Below are positions 23,754 to 35,065 of a stretch of 64,000 bases of DNA, piece by piece; position 1 is the stretch's first letter, and each line of letters starts with the position of its first letter. The position numbers and the translations under genes were made by a program. This stretch comes from Ursus arctos. Taxonomy: Eukaryota > Chordata > Mammalia > Carnivora > Ursidae. The stretch spans positions 15,020,423 to 15,084,422 of the forward strand of contig NW_026622852.1 of NCBI RefSeq assembly GCF_023065955.2, written 5' to 3'. The notes under the pieces are model-generated. The model searched no databases. It worked only from the letters and a program-made list of their open reading frames with translations, and was not told the DNA's origin.

Positions 23754-23784
23754 TTTTTTAATTTTTTATTTTGTTATGTTAGAT
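23754..23784 (-). mobile_element. 31-bp ultra-truncated L1 insertion
   Basis: A T-rich insert ending TTGTTATGTTAGAT is bracketed by a perfect 15-bp direct repeat ATCCATTCATCTATT (23739-23753 and 23785-23799). Removing insert and one repeat restores continuous L1 sequence. On the - strand it reads CTAACATAAC plus an A-rich end, the last bases of the young carnivore L1 seen at 4021-4240 (ATTATGTTAGTCACC there, in antisense). Confidence 0.8.
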
Positions 23785-24602
23785 ATCCATTCATCTATTG
23801 ATGGACATTTGGGTTGTCTCCATATCTTGGTTATTGTAAATAATTGTAAATATTGTAAATAATCCTGCAATAAACATAGGGGTGCACTATTCTTGAAATA
23901 GTGTTTTTGTTTTCTTTGGGTAAATACCCAGTAGTGGAATTACTGGATCATATGGCATTCCTATTTTTAATTTTTTGCGGATCCTCCATATCGTCTTCCA
24001 CAGTAGCTGCACCAATTTACATTCCCACCAACAGTGCACTAGGGTTCCCTTTTGTCCACATCCTCACCAATAGTCATCATTTCTTATCCTTTGATACTAG
24101 CCAATCTGGCTGGTATGAGGTGATATCCCATTGCTGTTTTGGTTTGCATTCCTCTGATGATTAGTGATGTTTAGCATCTTTTCATGTGTCTATTGGCTAT
24201 CTGTATGTCTTCTCTGGAAGAATGTCTATTCAGGTCCTCTATCCATTTTTCAATCAGATTTTTTTGAGCGCTTTCTATTTTTTTGGTGTTGAGTTGTAGA
24301 AGTTCTTCATATATTTTGGATATTAACTCCTTATTGGATATATCATTTGAAAATATCTTCTCCCATTCTCTTAAGTTGTCTTCTGTTTTGTTGATCATTT
24401 CCTTTGCTGTGTAAACCTTTTTATTTTGGTGTAGTCCAAATAGTTTATTTTTGCTTTTGTTTCCTTTGCCTGAAGAGACAGATCCATCATTATGCTGTTA
24501 AGTTCAAAGTCCATTCCTTATGATTTTTCTTAATAACATTTCCTCTTCACTAGCATATTTTATTAAAATAGAATATATAATACATATACAAAATGGGTCT
24601 TT

Positions 24603-24929
24603 TTCTTAAAATATTTTATTTTTAAAGTAATCTCTAGGGGTGCCTGGGTGGCTCACTCGTTAAGCGTCTGCCTTAGGCTCAGGGTGTGATCCCAGGGTCC
24701 TGGCATCGAGCCCCGCATTGGGCTCCCTGCTCTGCTGGGAGCCTGCTTCTTCCTCTCCCACTCCCCCTCCCCCCTGCTTGTTTTCCCTCTCTCACTGGCT
24801 GTCTCTCTCTCTGTCAAATAAATAAATAAAATCTTTAAAAAAAAAAAAAAAAATCTCTACATCCAACATAGAGCTCAAATTCACAACCCCGAGATCAAGA
24901 GTCGTATGCTTTACCCGCTGAGGCGCCCC
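24603..24929 (-). mobile_element. Old SINEC_a-type SINE, antisense, split
   Basis: The left part is AAAATATTTTATTTTTAAAG to 24636. The right part runs from 24860 (CATCCAACATAGAGCTCAAA) to GAGGCGCCCCT at 24929. The outer target duplication of about 20 bp is TACATATAYAAAAT followed by RKGTCT, at 24581-24602 and 24930-24950. This is the short, older tRNA-derived form without the long pyrimidine tract. Confidence 0.85.
24637..24852 (+). mobile_element. SINEC inserted in an older SINE
   Basis: Head GGGGTGCCTGGGTGGCTCAC, bear-type body, and tail AAATAAATAAATAAAATCTT plus a long poly(A). The target duplication is ATCTCTA at 24630-24636 and 24853-24859. Confidence 0.93.
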
Positions 24930-25102
24930 TACATATATAAAATATGTCTTAATTGGCTGTTTATGTTATTGGTAATGCTTCCAGTCAACAGGTTATTATT
25001 AGTTAAGTTTTTGGGGAGTCAAAAGTTATATGTGCACTGTCGACTGCATGGGGGGCGGGGGTCAGCACCTCCAGACCCCACATTGTTTAAGGGTCAACTG
25101 TA

Positions 25103-27575
25103 AGTATGAAAGTATGTGTATACACACACATATCCTGGCTGATACATATAAATTTTTCTTGAAGGATACATGAGTGATTTATTATTTTAAATAGTGGTTT
25201 ATTATTTTAAAAATAACTGGAGGACAGTGTTATGAATTATTTTTGTTTTCCTCTTTATATGTTTCTGATAAAAATACTAATAAATGTTATTTACAAAAAC
25301 AAATGAACCTAAGATATACCTATAAGGATAAAACAGTTAGTTACATAGCATTATCAAGGTACATATAAGAAGCAGCATATTCACTTAAACAGGGCTAATT
25401 ATCAATTGCATTTACCAGAAGCAAGAGTTCAATGTTTCCTAAGTCTGGAACTATATATGTGTGTATATATATACACACACACAGAGTCATTCACTTACAC
25501 ATGTGTCATGTGGTGTATATTTCTTGTGGGAGGACAGGAAGTTATGAGGATTCTATCACACAAGACCCTATAAAAACTTGTGCTGGGGCAAGGTAACTGG
25601 TGGAAGAGGTATGAGTTGACTTCCCAGAATACAGCTCAACTTGATAACATGATCTATTAATGTAAAGGTATTTAGGAATTTCTGGTTCATCAAGAGTAGA
25701 ACACTGTATCAAAATTAAAGGCAAATACAAGATAGATTAGAAAATACAGGTAAAAAAATACATCATTGAATCAAGAAGATTTAATTGAATCAAAATTTCT
25801 CCCAAAAGTTCATTTTTTATATTCCTAATATTCATAATTAAGAGGCAGATGCAGTTGCATCATTGTAGAAGGTATATACTACAAATCTGAAAGCAATACT
25901 TTCTTGTGAATTTTTCAGGTTCATTTTGCATATGCAAAAGAAAACTGAATGCTAGCAATTATCTGAATTACCAGCCAGATGAAGCAGCAGATCCCTGAGA
26001 AGCTATATGGGCTATTTCATTTAAAGGGATCATTTAAAGGATAAAAGACAGGATGCACTACATTCCTCTTCCTATTTACTTGCATATTTTTAAAAAGAAG
26101 GTAATTTCTCAATGTATAACTTAAAAGTCTGGAACACCATACCCTTCCCATATTAAAGATGCTGCTGAAACTTGAGTTCTTTCCATTAATTTCTCTGATA
26201 TATCCAGTAAATCATGGGTTCTATCAGGTCACTGATAAAACGCACCTCCTCACCACATTACACCTCGGACAAATTTCTTGCAAAAATACAACCTATCCGT
26301 GAATTATGTTGCAACTGGAAAGATATTATGGGTACCTAATTATAGCTTTTAGCAGTTAAGGTTCAACTTCGAAAAACACTCAGTAAAATGTCCTGGAGAT
26401 TACAGGGACAATTTATAATTTTTTTCCTAGAAGTTAAAAAACACTGTTAAAACATCTCAAACCTTTAAGAGTGTCATTAACAAAATAAAGCTCAAGTCTA
26501 GAATTTTTCAAAGAAGTTTAACTAACTTCAAATTCATTTTAAATGCATAATCTGATTTCAATTTGTGACTAGCTAATTTAAAACCACCCTGGAAGAAAAT
26601 TCAGCATGTTCCAGACACGTGGGGGACAGGAGGTAGTTAGCTCTATCAGCCCCAATTAGCACACAGATATAAAGAATGAGAGCAACTCAATCACAGCAAC
26701 TTAAAAGACGGTGTAACTAATACTCAATGGTTTTCCAGAGCTGCAATACAATTTACATAATGCCCCATTTAAAAAAAAATGTTCTCTGAAAAAGGCTGGA
26801 GGTAGGGGGCTGATGATGTATAAAGAGCTAGAATGTCCTATTTTTCAAGTACAGTATTATGGAAAAATTTGTGGTCCAATCAAGAACATAACTGTGGGGA
26901 AAAAATAACATCCACTGAATGTGCTGGTATTGCTTTTGGGAATAGACAATTTGACAGGATGTGCTTAAAGCTACTCCTTAACTGATAGAAGCCAGATGTG
27001 TGTTTGCCCTGAATCTGGGGGTTACAAGAAAGAGTAAGTTTATAGATATAATTTAATATATATTTATTTGTACATAATTGATATATATTAATTTACATAG
27101 CAATATATAATGAACTATATAGCTATAAAAACTAAATATAAAAAATTAAATAAAAATATATATAACTAAATAAGTTAAAATTATATATATTTTAACTTAG
27201 GAATATTAATAAAGCACAATTGAATATTTAGATCAGGTATCAGAAACAAAGCCTAAGCTCCATTAAAGTACACAGGAAATGACAAAAAGGGTGAGGTTTT
27301 TATTCCTTGCCCTCTCCAGTGGCCCTGTCATTTCTGCTGGAAAGCCTCATACTCCCATCTGTCTGTCCAATGCACTCCCTGCCCCATACACTGTGGAACC
27401 TACCAGATTTGTTCTCCCTCAAAGAGCTCCATTGCCCAAAATTACATTCCTCTACCCGTTCTAAACTGCCTTTTCCTCCTTGCATATTTCTTCTATGGGA
27501 ATGAGAAAAAAGACACCTACCCCTTCATTATAGGAATTTAAGACAAACTACAAATGGTTAACAGGCTTAAGTCTT
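25103..27575. other. Unassigned AT-rich DNA
   Basis: No gene or repeat family is recognised. It contains short TA/TG tracts at 25446-25485 and a very AT-rich stretch at 27045-27200. Frames at 27279-27504 on both strands overlap each other and show no domain. Confidence 0.3.
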
Positions 27576-27590
27576 CAAGGGGACCTAAAT

Positions 27591-27780
27591 TCTTTTTTTT
27601 TTTTAAGATTTTATTTATGTATTTGAGAGAGAGAGCATAAGCAGGGGGCAGGGGGCAGAGCGGGAGGGAAAAGCAGGTTCCCGCCAAGCAGGAAGCCCGA
27701 TGCGGGACTCAATCTCAGGACCCCGAGATCATGACCTGAGCCGAAGGCACACATTTAATCGACTGAGACACCCAGGCACC
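27591..27780 (-). mobile_element. SINEC, antisense
   Basis: TTTAAGATTTTATTTATGTA at the left and GAGACACCCAGGCACCC at the right. The target duplication CAAGGGGACCTAAAT is at 27576-27590 and 27781-27795. Confidence 0.94.
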
Positions 27781-28004
27781 CAAGGGGACCTAAATCCTTT
27801 CGAGTATGGGTATTATACAAAAGTACTTTTTAGTTGGAAGATATGGAAGATATTTTCAATAGATGGTTCTCTATCCCACAAATTCTTGCCTAAAGTAGGC
27901 CAAGATTAAACCATTTACTATGTTCCAGTGAAGAAGGAAGGTCAGGGGAGGGGAAGAAGCAACTGTCTTTTTTGAGAAAGCAGTAATGTACTTTTACATT
28001 TTTC

Positions 28005-28115
28005 CCTCTATTTAATCCTCAGAGAAGTGGTTGCACTTGGTATTATTATTATTTCCTATGTATAAATGATTAAGCTGAGGCTGAGTACATTTAATTATCT
28101 CAAGTCAAACACAGA
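28005..28115 (-). mobile_element. MIR, antisense
   Basis: TTTAATCCTCAGAGAAGTGG, TATTATTATTTCCTATGTAT and AGCTGAGGCTGAGTACATTT follow the antisense MIR core. Diverged. Confidence 0.5.
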
Positions 28116-28117
28116 TA

Positions 28118-28325
28118 GCACGGCAAAGTCTCCCTGGTCATCCCAGCCAAGGCCGGCATTGGTGGGCCGACAGCCAGCCAACCCCGACGTGCGAGCAAGC
28201 AAGATGAACAGAGCTGCTTAGCTGACCACTCCAATGTGTAAGCAAAGAAACACTTAGTGCCAACTCCTTCAGGTTTTCTGGTTGTTTGCTATGCAGTACT
28301 ACTGTAGAAAGATGACTGATGTAGC
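28118..28325 (+). mobile_element. MaLR (MLT1-type) LTR 3' part
   Basis: CATCCCAGCCAAGGCCGGCA, GCCGACAGCCAGCCAACCCC and GCAAGATGAACAGAGCTGCT, then GTTTGCTATGCAGTACTACT and GATGACTGATGTA, match the order of the 3' half of ERVL-MaLR LTRs. It is a solitary, degraded LTR with no coding sequence. Confidence 0.6.
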
Positions 28326-28547
28326 ATAATGATTAAGAAGGACTATGTGCTCTGAATTTAGACTGACTGGGTCAAAATTATCCTTAGAGCAGCATAGGCC
28401 ATGTTTGTTCAAGCCACCCATTTTACTAAAAGGCATAACAAAGTCAATGGACACCTAAGTTCATTCTGCAACTATGCTGGTAAATTACAGGATTTCGGTG
28501 AATATTTATGAATAAACAAGTAAACTTTGATCAAGCACTGTTTTGCT

Positions 28548-28615
28548 AGAGTATGGGCTCCTTGAGGGTTGGAGACAAGACTGATTCGTCTCTGCATCCC
28601 CCGGACACAGTGGGA
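28548..28615 (+). mobile_element. L2 fragment
   Basis: GAGTATGGGCTCCTTGAGGG and CTCTGCATCCCCCGGACACA resemble the L2 3' region. Short. Confidence 0.35.
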
Positions 28616-28669
28616 TGAAAAAGTCTTTTTAGCAGAAAGGCCCATCTGTATCTGTGAAATGAAAGAATA

Positions 28670-29130
28670 AAGATTTGGGTTATTTTACCGAGATCAATGG
28701 GAAGCCACCAAAGACTATAAGGAAGCAACAGGACAAGACCTGTGTGTGTATGCGTGTGTGTTTTAAATTTCAATACTTTGTATCATTTTCCTTTTAAAAC
28801 TTGTGCTTTGACAGGATATTGCTCTCCATGCTCTTTCATGGTGAACAGACAGGAGGGACCAGAGTGGATGCACAGAGACAAACCAGGGGCCACCGAGGCT
28901 GTCTAGGCAGAGATGGTGTCAGTTTGATTGAGAAGGAGAAGCACACGGATTTGAGATATATTTGAGAGGCAGAACAGAAAAAACTTGCTTGAGGATTTGA
29001 GGGCCCAAGGAAATGGAGGAACCAAGAAAAACGAAAACAAAAGCAAAAACCCAGTTTTTCAGTCCGTGCTCCTGGATAGGCAGAGGCAACTTTCACTGAA
29101 CTAGGAACTCTGGAGGACAAATATTTTAAA
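28670..29130 (-). mobile_element. L2 fragment, antisense
   Basis: ATCAATGGGAAGCCACCAAA, GGATTTGAGATATATTTGAG and AGGCAGAACAGAAAAAACTT occur in the order of the antisense L2 sequence. A (TG)-rich patch lies at 28740-28760. The - strand frame at 28836-29120 is not a gene. Confidence 0.6.
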
Positions 29131-29435
29131 AATGTAGACTCCTGATTAGAGAGATCTTGAGTTAATCCTTGTCTAAAGCCACCACCTGGAACTTCAATTT
29201 AAAGAATCTGTGGCATCAATTTACTTGAGGATTGATGTTCCTTGAACACTAAATTGTACCCTGTGACACTGGATAAGTTCATTTGCCCTATGGGGCTGAA
29301 GTGGTCTGAAGGAAGGCTGTGCTGGATCTTTGTAAGAGGGCAAAATAGAGCCCCACTGTGAAGACTTGGTGAACTATATTAAACTTTAAAAGAAAATTAA
29401 GCTTAAGAAGGAAAAGAGTGTACATGCCACATTTA

Positions 29436-29651
29436 TTTTTTATTTATTTTTTTTTTTTTTAAGATTTTTTTTTTTATTTATTTGACAGAGATAGAGACAG
29501 CCAGCGAGAGAGGGAACACAAGCAGGGGGAGTGGGAGAGGAAGAAGCAGGCTCATACCAGAAGAGCCTGATGTGGGGCTCGATCCCAGATCGCCGGGATC
29601 ACGCCCTGAGCCGAAGGCAGAAGCTTAACCGCTGTGCCACCCAGGCGCCCC
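29436..29651 (-). mobile_element. SINEC, antisense, bear-type
   Basis: A long T-rich tail complement, GACAGCCAGCGAGAGAGGGA, and the head complement TGCCACCCAGGCGCCCC. A perfect 15-bp target duplication TACATGCCACATTTA is at 29421-29435 and 29652-29666. Confidence 0.95.
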
Positions 29652-29666
29652 TACATGCCACATTTA

Positions 29667-30519
29667 AAATCAGTTTTAGAGACTAAGGTTGGATCCTTCC
29701 CTGCTTAACAAATTTGCTACGGACCTAAAAATTAAACTAGACTTTAGGACATTCCATACACATGGAACATGAACTCTTGCTTTGCTACCGTATGCTCATC
29801 CTAAACTCCATATTCCTAGAATTTCCTTTAATGCCATTATTTACTAAAAATCCAATTGTTTCAGTTTATGATTCAATTATCCATTTGAAGACTGTTATCA
29901 CCACCGCATTGTGGTCTATGTCAGTGTAAAAGCATTGGCTTGGATTGATAACTGGCATCTTTTCCTAAAGATTTTAGCCCTTAATCAGGCCTTTAAAAAT
30001 ATGTACTTTATTAAATTGAAATGTTTATTCTACAGTAAGGTCATGACTTTATTTATGAGTCATTCTTCTTTCTCTGGACTTCATGGCCATGGACCATCAC
30101 TTCTAATCATAGCTAGTCACCTAAAAAATGTGTGCTGTTGGCTTTATAGGGGTCAGGGTTGCGAGAGACTGGGGACAGATGTGCGCAGCCCTGTCAACAC
30201 TTCTGGAAAGAAACCAAAGCACTCTGATGGTGGGTGAGCAATACTTCCATGTGTGAAAATGTAGAGAATGTGGGACTATTGCGAATCACAGGAGGAGTTG
30301 AGTGACTTATCAGTCATATATGGTGCCTCCCAAACCCAGCTAAGCACAAGGCTGCCCCTTGAAGCACTGGAGAGCAACCACCCAAGCTCTGGTAGAGTGC
30401 ATATCTTAAAGTACAAATATCTTAAATATTTGTAATGATAGAGTTTCCCATTCAATTCATATTCTAGGTCCTCCAAAGCCTAAACCAAAGGGAGGATGAA
30501 TTTAGAATATATTAAGTGT
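29667..30519. other. Unassigned DNA with a weak exon candidate
   Basis: No repeat recognised. The 108-codon frame at 29911-30237 (+) is not recognised as any protein. Its right part has weak splice-like borders, reported as a finding. Confidence 0.3.
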
Positions 30520-30705
30520 CAAACACTTCACACCCATTGTGTTATTAAATCCTAACTCCAAACTGAAGAGCTGTTGAGGAAAATTACCTCCATCTTATAC
30601 CTCAGGAAACTAAACCTCAAAAAGGTTAAGTGATTAATTTATAATTGCACTGCAAGTAAATGTCAGAGTCAACATTCAGCATCTCTTCCCTGAGGTCTGC
30701 ACTCT
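30520..30705 (-). mobile_element. MIR, antisense
   Basis: TTATTAAATCCTAACTCCAA, CATCTTATACCTCAGGAAAC and CCTCAAAAAGGTTAAGTGAT are the antisense MIR core. Its right end runs into the first unit of the 83-bp tandem duplication. Confidence 0.65.
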
Positions 30706-30842
30706 GTGTCCCATACTAACACACAACCTCACCAGCCTTATTTTCTACTCACTGACGTGCAGCATCTCTTCCCTGAGGTCTGCACTCTGTGTCCCATACT
30801 AACACACAACCTCACCAGCCTTATTTTCTACTCACCGACGTG
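30677..30842. repeat. 83-bp tandem duplication, two units
   Basis: Units at 30677-30759 and 30760-30842 begin CAGCATCTCTTCCCTGAGG and end ACGACGTG-like (ACTGACGTG in unit 1, ACCGACGTG in unit 2). They differ at one base (T/C), so the duplication is recent. Confidence 0.97.
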
Positions 30843-31249
30843 GCTCCCCCTCTGGGGCTAGATTTATATCCTTACCATCTCCCTGGCATGTCAGATACAT
30901 CCCCAGCTCCATTTTGTTCATAACTTTTCTCCTGCCCCTCACATATTCTTCTAAATGATCATTCTGCTTCATGAATCCCAAAAGATCCATCCAAAAGGAA
31001 GCATCCTGAACTCAAAGAAATGATCCACCATGTTGAGGCAATGGCAAAACTATAAATGACTCCATTTTCCTATTTGTCAGTAATCTTTGGAATACTGTCT
31101 CAACCTATAATTAAAATGTAAAACATTTTATTATCAGACTAGATGGTTACCTGGGAGCCAAATATCACCAAAGTCAGACAAAGCACAGATGGTAGGGAAT
31201 CTCCCAAGTAATCCAAAAACCAAGGGCTCCCAAGTATTTCCATCACCCA

Positions 31250-31392
31250 AAGTGACACTCCCTGAGAAAGCTAAGTCTCTAGCCTTTTGCAAGTGTTGTT
31301 CCCTCTCTATAACACCCTCCTAACATGCCCCTTGCTCTGCCTGGCAAACCAGAATTCATCTTCAAGGTTCTGCTCAGGCAGCACCATGACGA
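31250..31392 (+). mobile_element. L2 fragment
   Basis: CAAGTGTTGTTCCCTCTCTA, CTTGCTCTGCCTGGCAAACC and TCATCTTCAAGGTTCTGCTC follow the L2 sequence upstream of its 3' end. A GAT-rich trinucleotide patch follows at 31388-31424. Confidence 0.55.
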
Positions 31393-31424
31393 TGATGACA
31401 ATGATGATGATGGTGATGGTAATG

Positions 31425-33470
31425 ATACATGCCCTACTCTAACAAAGGAACAGACTAAGGCATGCTAAGTTATATTTACTGCAGGCTGTGCTTTTGTTCT
31501 TCAAAATTTCCCTTGCACATAATTTTGGTACTGCTGATGAAGGCTCATTGGCAAACTGGGCCTGATCTCTATAGGCTTTTGCCAAGGCTTTTGTCCTAAT
31601 TAAAATCTAACGCCTTGAGCAACTAATGATGACAGGGCAGTTTTCTGATCCAGAGACTATAAGGCCCCAAGAAGAGCTAGAACCCAGAAGGAGGCTTTAG
31701 GAAGGAATATGGCCTGACCACATCAAGGACACTGGAGTGAAGGTCATACTGCACAGTGACCTGGGGTTAGGGGAGGAGAGGTGGAAAGTCTGCAGGAGAG
31801 ACAACAATGGCTGTTATTTGTTTCTACTTTAGGCTTTTATACATGTTATTGGATTATTTCCAATCTTCCCAATTCCCTGCAAAGCAAGCATCATCATTCC
31901 TATTTTATTCTCTTTGTAGAGGATGTGCAGCATTGCTGCTTTATAACTCAAATCCGCTTCACGAGGAAACCTACTTTAAAAATAAAATAATAACCATGTT
32001 TGTCCTCTGCACTTTTCCCAGTTATGCTCCCTTTTCACTAAACGGATCACCAAGGTCCTGTCTAGGGCTAAAATTCTTTAATTTTAATATTCACCAAGGA
32101 AAGATAAATATTAATAGATGTAAACAAGAAAAAGAGTAAATGTGTGCATTTTTAGATATTTCCTCTAAACAATCCAAAGTGCTCTGGAAATACTTTTTAA
32201 AGTGTATAAATCATTTTCCCAGTAAATGTCTGCAAGAATCTCAAATAAATTCAAGAAACAGAAGAGCACAAACAAGGAGACTGAAAGAAAACCTGGAGAA
32301 GTAAAGACACAAGCCCAACTTGAGTGAAGAGGTTCCCAGGAAGTCCTCCCAATAATGAACTTGGCAGTGCACTGAGTGGGCTGCTGTCATCCTCAAACGG
32401 TCATCGCTAGCCTTTCATGCTCCTTTTCTACCAGCATTTGGTAATCTGACTTAACCACAAGGAAAAAGTGCTTATCCCCTAGATGGTGAGGAGCCCCTGC
32501 CCTTGGGATTTTTGTTTTTCACAGGACTAGGTTCCTACAAATATGTTTATTTTTTATTACAGTGAAGATCCATTTACATATTCTTGATGATGTTTCTACT
32601 TGCATTGACAGGAATTATCTTTTACTAAAAGCCTGATGTCTTGATCACTGATGTCACCCTGAGAATGTTCACTCTGAAATGCAAGCAGCACAAAAATCAA
32701 AATAATTTCAATCCTTGATGACAACCATTAATGGATTTAATTAGTACGTGGAATTCTAAGACAAACACATGCTACACTTTTAAGACAGAGATATAAGAAC
32801 AATCTTTTTCCTTATTAACTTACAATTAGTTTTCTAGAGTCATAACTTATGTTGGACTTTCAGCAAGAAAAAATACTCAAAAAGGGATGAAGAATATTTT
32901 AACGAGGTTCAACTCTGGTTCCGTCATGTTTGGTATCCAGAAGAGAATGCAAACTGTTCCATTCACTAAATTGTGAAATATCTGGTACTGCAAGGATGAT
33001 GACTTTTTAAAGACTTGAAACAAAGAAGTGGCCTGGGTCGTACTTGGAAAAAGGGAATGGGTGACAAGGCGCTTTTCAAACACAATGGATGAGGGAGAAT
33101 AGAACCAAGGATGCTTGGATTTCATAAAACTGTTGGTAAAAAGAAAAATAAATTAAAAAAATAAAACGCACTGCTCTTCATTTAAAACATTAGGTAACAA
33201 TGAATCACTGAATTCTACTCCAGAAACCAATATTGCACTGTTTGTTAATTAAGTAAAATTTTTAAAAAAGCAAGATAAAATAAAACATTAGGTAGCAAAT
33301 AATGTAAATGTTTTCAATAATAAATTACAGTCTTACGCTTAAACTTTCACAATATTTATTACAAGGGAGAAATGTAGATTTTCAGAAATACTATTTCTTT
33401 ATGTCTAGAAATGCTACTAAAAATTTACTCTGTAACTTAATTCTCTGAGCCATTTGGAAACATTAAAAAT
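31425..33470. other. Unassigned DNA
   Basis: No gene or clear repeat. Frames at 31781-32139 (+) and 32877-33125 (-) show no domain that I can recognise. Confidence 0.3.
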
Positions 33471-33482
33471 ATGACCACCTTG

Positions 33483-33637
33483 GGGCACCTGGGTGGCTCA
33501 GTCGGTTAAGCATCTGCCTACAGCTCAGGTCATGATCCCAGGGCTCCCTGCTCAGCGGGGAGACTGCTTCTCCCTCTCCCTCTGCCCCTCTCCACCCCAG
33601 CTTGTGCTCTCTCTCTCACTCATTCTCTCTCTCAAAT
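33483..33637 (+). mobile_element. SINEC with internal deletion
   Basis: The head GGGGCACCTGGGTGGCTCAG runs to ATGATCCCAGGG and jumps directly to CTCCCTGCTCAGCGGGG. About 30 bp present in the other copies (the TCCTGGGATCGAGCC segment) is missing. The imperfect target duplication is ATATGACCACCT and ATATGATCACCT. Confidence 0.9.
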
Positions 33638-34134
33638 AAAAAAAAATATGATCACCTCTACTTAAAATGTATATTTTCCCCTTAAAACTTAAATGTTAAG
33701 AATGACATTTATATTTCATATATGCATAAAATATATAGTAACCACTTACAGTGTATGATGGGATATCAATGGACGAATCTTGGGAAAATAGAACTCTGTC
33801 TCCACATTTCATAAGCACAGATATTTGCTTCTCATTAGAGTTTCATTACTCAGTTTATTTCTGATTTACAAAATGTCTTAACAGAGTAAAATTATGAGCA
33901 ACTTAGTCCCAACTGCCATGTCAGAAACTGAGACTCCAATCTTCTTCCAGATCGGAAGGTGACTTGTCATTTCCTCCAAACTTCATCATCAGTGACAGGT
34001 GGAGGTGTTGGGAGTATGTGCTGCTGCCAGAAGCTGGAGCAGAGCAAATTCCCCTCCTTCCTGGGAATCCTAGTGCTTGCTGAAGCCTCCAGAAGAACAG
34101 GGCTTCACCGCCCTTGGTGTTCACTAGACTCTTC

Positions 34135-34275
34135 CGAACTTTTTAAAACTACTGATGCCTGAACCCTTGGAGCACAGGGACTAAACCAGAATCTCTAGAG
34201 AGAGGGCCTGAGCATTGGTACGTGTATAAAAGCCCCGCACATGATTATAATGTGCAGCCAGGGTAGAGAGCCACA
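34135..34275 (+). mobile_element. MER5B-like hAT fossil
   Basis: AAAACTACTGATGCCTGAAC, CCAGAATCTCTAGAGAGAGG, GAGCATTGGTACGTGTA and TATAATGTGCAGCCAGGGTA, ending GAGAGCCACAG, follow the 3' half of a short hAT-Charlie element. Confidence 0.55.
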
Positions 34276-34439
34276 GATAGAAGGCTTTGAAATAGATGGA
34301 TGGTCACATCATGGTCATCTTATTATTGTTAACAAGCCGGGGAATGTTGAATGGAGGATAAATGAGGGGAAGCCTCCATGACAAACTGGTAATGACTGGA
34401 GAAGGCTCTATCTGTAGACACAAGAGGATGGAGGCTGCA

Positions 34440-35010
34440 CTCCCTGTAAGTGCATTCAGATTATCTGTAAATATAATCAACCAACACCCACATTATAGCC
34501 TACATCTGAGGATCTACGACATCATTTTTTCTGGAGACAAACTTTCATTATGGAATGAAGAGGCTATATGTGTGCTAGCTGTCTTCTGGGTTTACCACAC
34601 CAAATTAACTCCTTACCCTTTCCCATCCGGGGAAGCTGACCTATAAAGGGCTATATAAACAGAACCCCCATCCTTTGACTCCCTATTGGGAGTTGAGGTG
34701 TCCTGATAGGAGATCTGAGGGAAAGAAGAGAGGGAAACTGAAGTGTGTACTCCCTGGATTTGCTCCCTGTGGGAACTCAGTCGAAAGTCACAGCTCTTTT
34801 CAAGGTGCCTCTCCTTACAGTTCCCTATAACCACTCCTGCCCGCACCTGCATGCCCAGGGTGCAAACTGTCTCTGCTCTTACCAGCTCTGCTCCTACTCT
34901 GTCCTCTCCCTTTTAAACAGTTCATTTACTGATCCCTGTATGAATGTTACTGAACCCCATACGAATTATCCTATTTTGAGCGATCTGTTTCCTGATAGGC
35001 TCCTGACACA
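34440..35010 (+). mobile_element. Old LTR-like repeat, family uncertain
   Basis: GAAGCTGACCTATAAAGGGC, CCCTATTGGGAGTTGAGG, CACAGCTCTTTTCAAGG and the end motif GATCTGTTTCCTGATAGGCT resemble a widespread ancient mammalian LTR-like repeat. I recall its shape but cannot name it safely. Frames at 34613-34852 (-) and 34745-35056 (+) lie inside it and are discounted. Confidence 0.35.
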
Positions 35011-35065
35011 TAATTGTTGGCCAAAGATGTTCATTTTTAGATCTTTAAAGAAATAATGAGAGATG

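Larger units (their letters stand above)
23221..24513 (-). mobile_element. L1 3' part inserted in the Tigger element
   Basis: About 1.3 kb of L1 lies on the - strand, with its 3' end at the low coordinate. The - strand frame at 24171-24398 is the C-terminal part of L1 ORF2 ([20 protein letters not shown]) and is followed in other frames by the WTKGNP-type region and a long 3' UTR. The target duplication is short and imperfect (TTCCTTGT at 23213-23220, TTCCTTAT at 24514-24521). It contains an (ATCT)n run and a 31-bp second insertion. The reading frame is broken, so it is inactive. Confidence 0.8.
23119..25100. mobile_element. Tigger-type DNA transposon, disrupted by insertions
   Basis: The left end is CAGCTGACTCATGAACAAC and the right end GTTTAAGGGTCAACTG, which are inverted repeats of each other. 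A TA dinucleotide stands outside each end (23117-23118 and 25101-25102), as expected for Tc1/mariner/pogo insertion. Interior pieces at 23138-23220, 24514-24602 and 24930-25100 read through the insertions as one non-autonomous Tigger2-like element of about 350 bp. I name the family from memory of its consensus. Confidence 0.75.

Noticed and set aside
24171..24398. Protein-like - strand frame with a strong sequence signature
   Set aside because: It is the C-terminal piece of L1 ORF2 in a truncated element, not a host gene.
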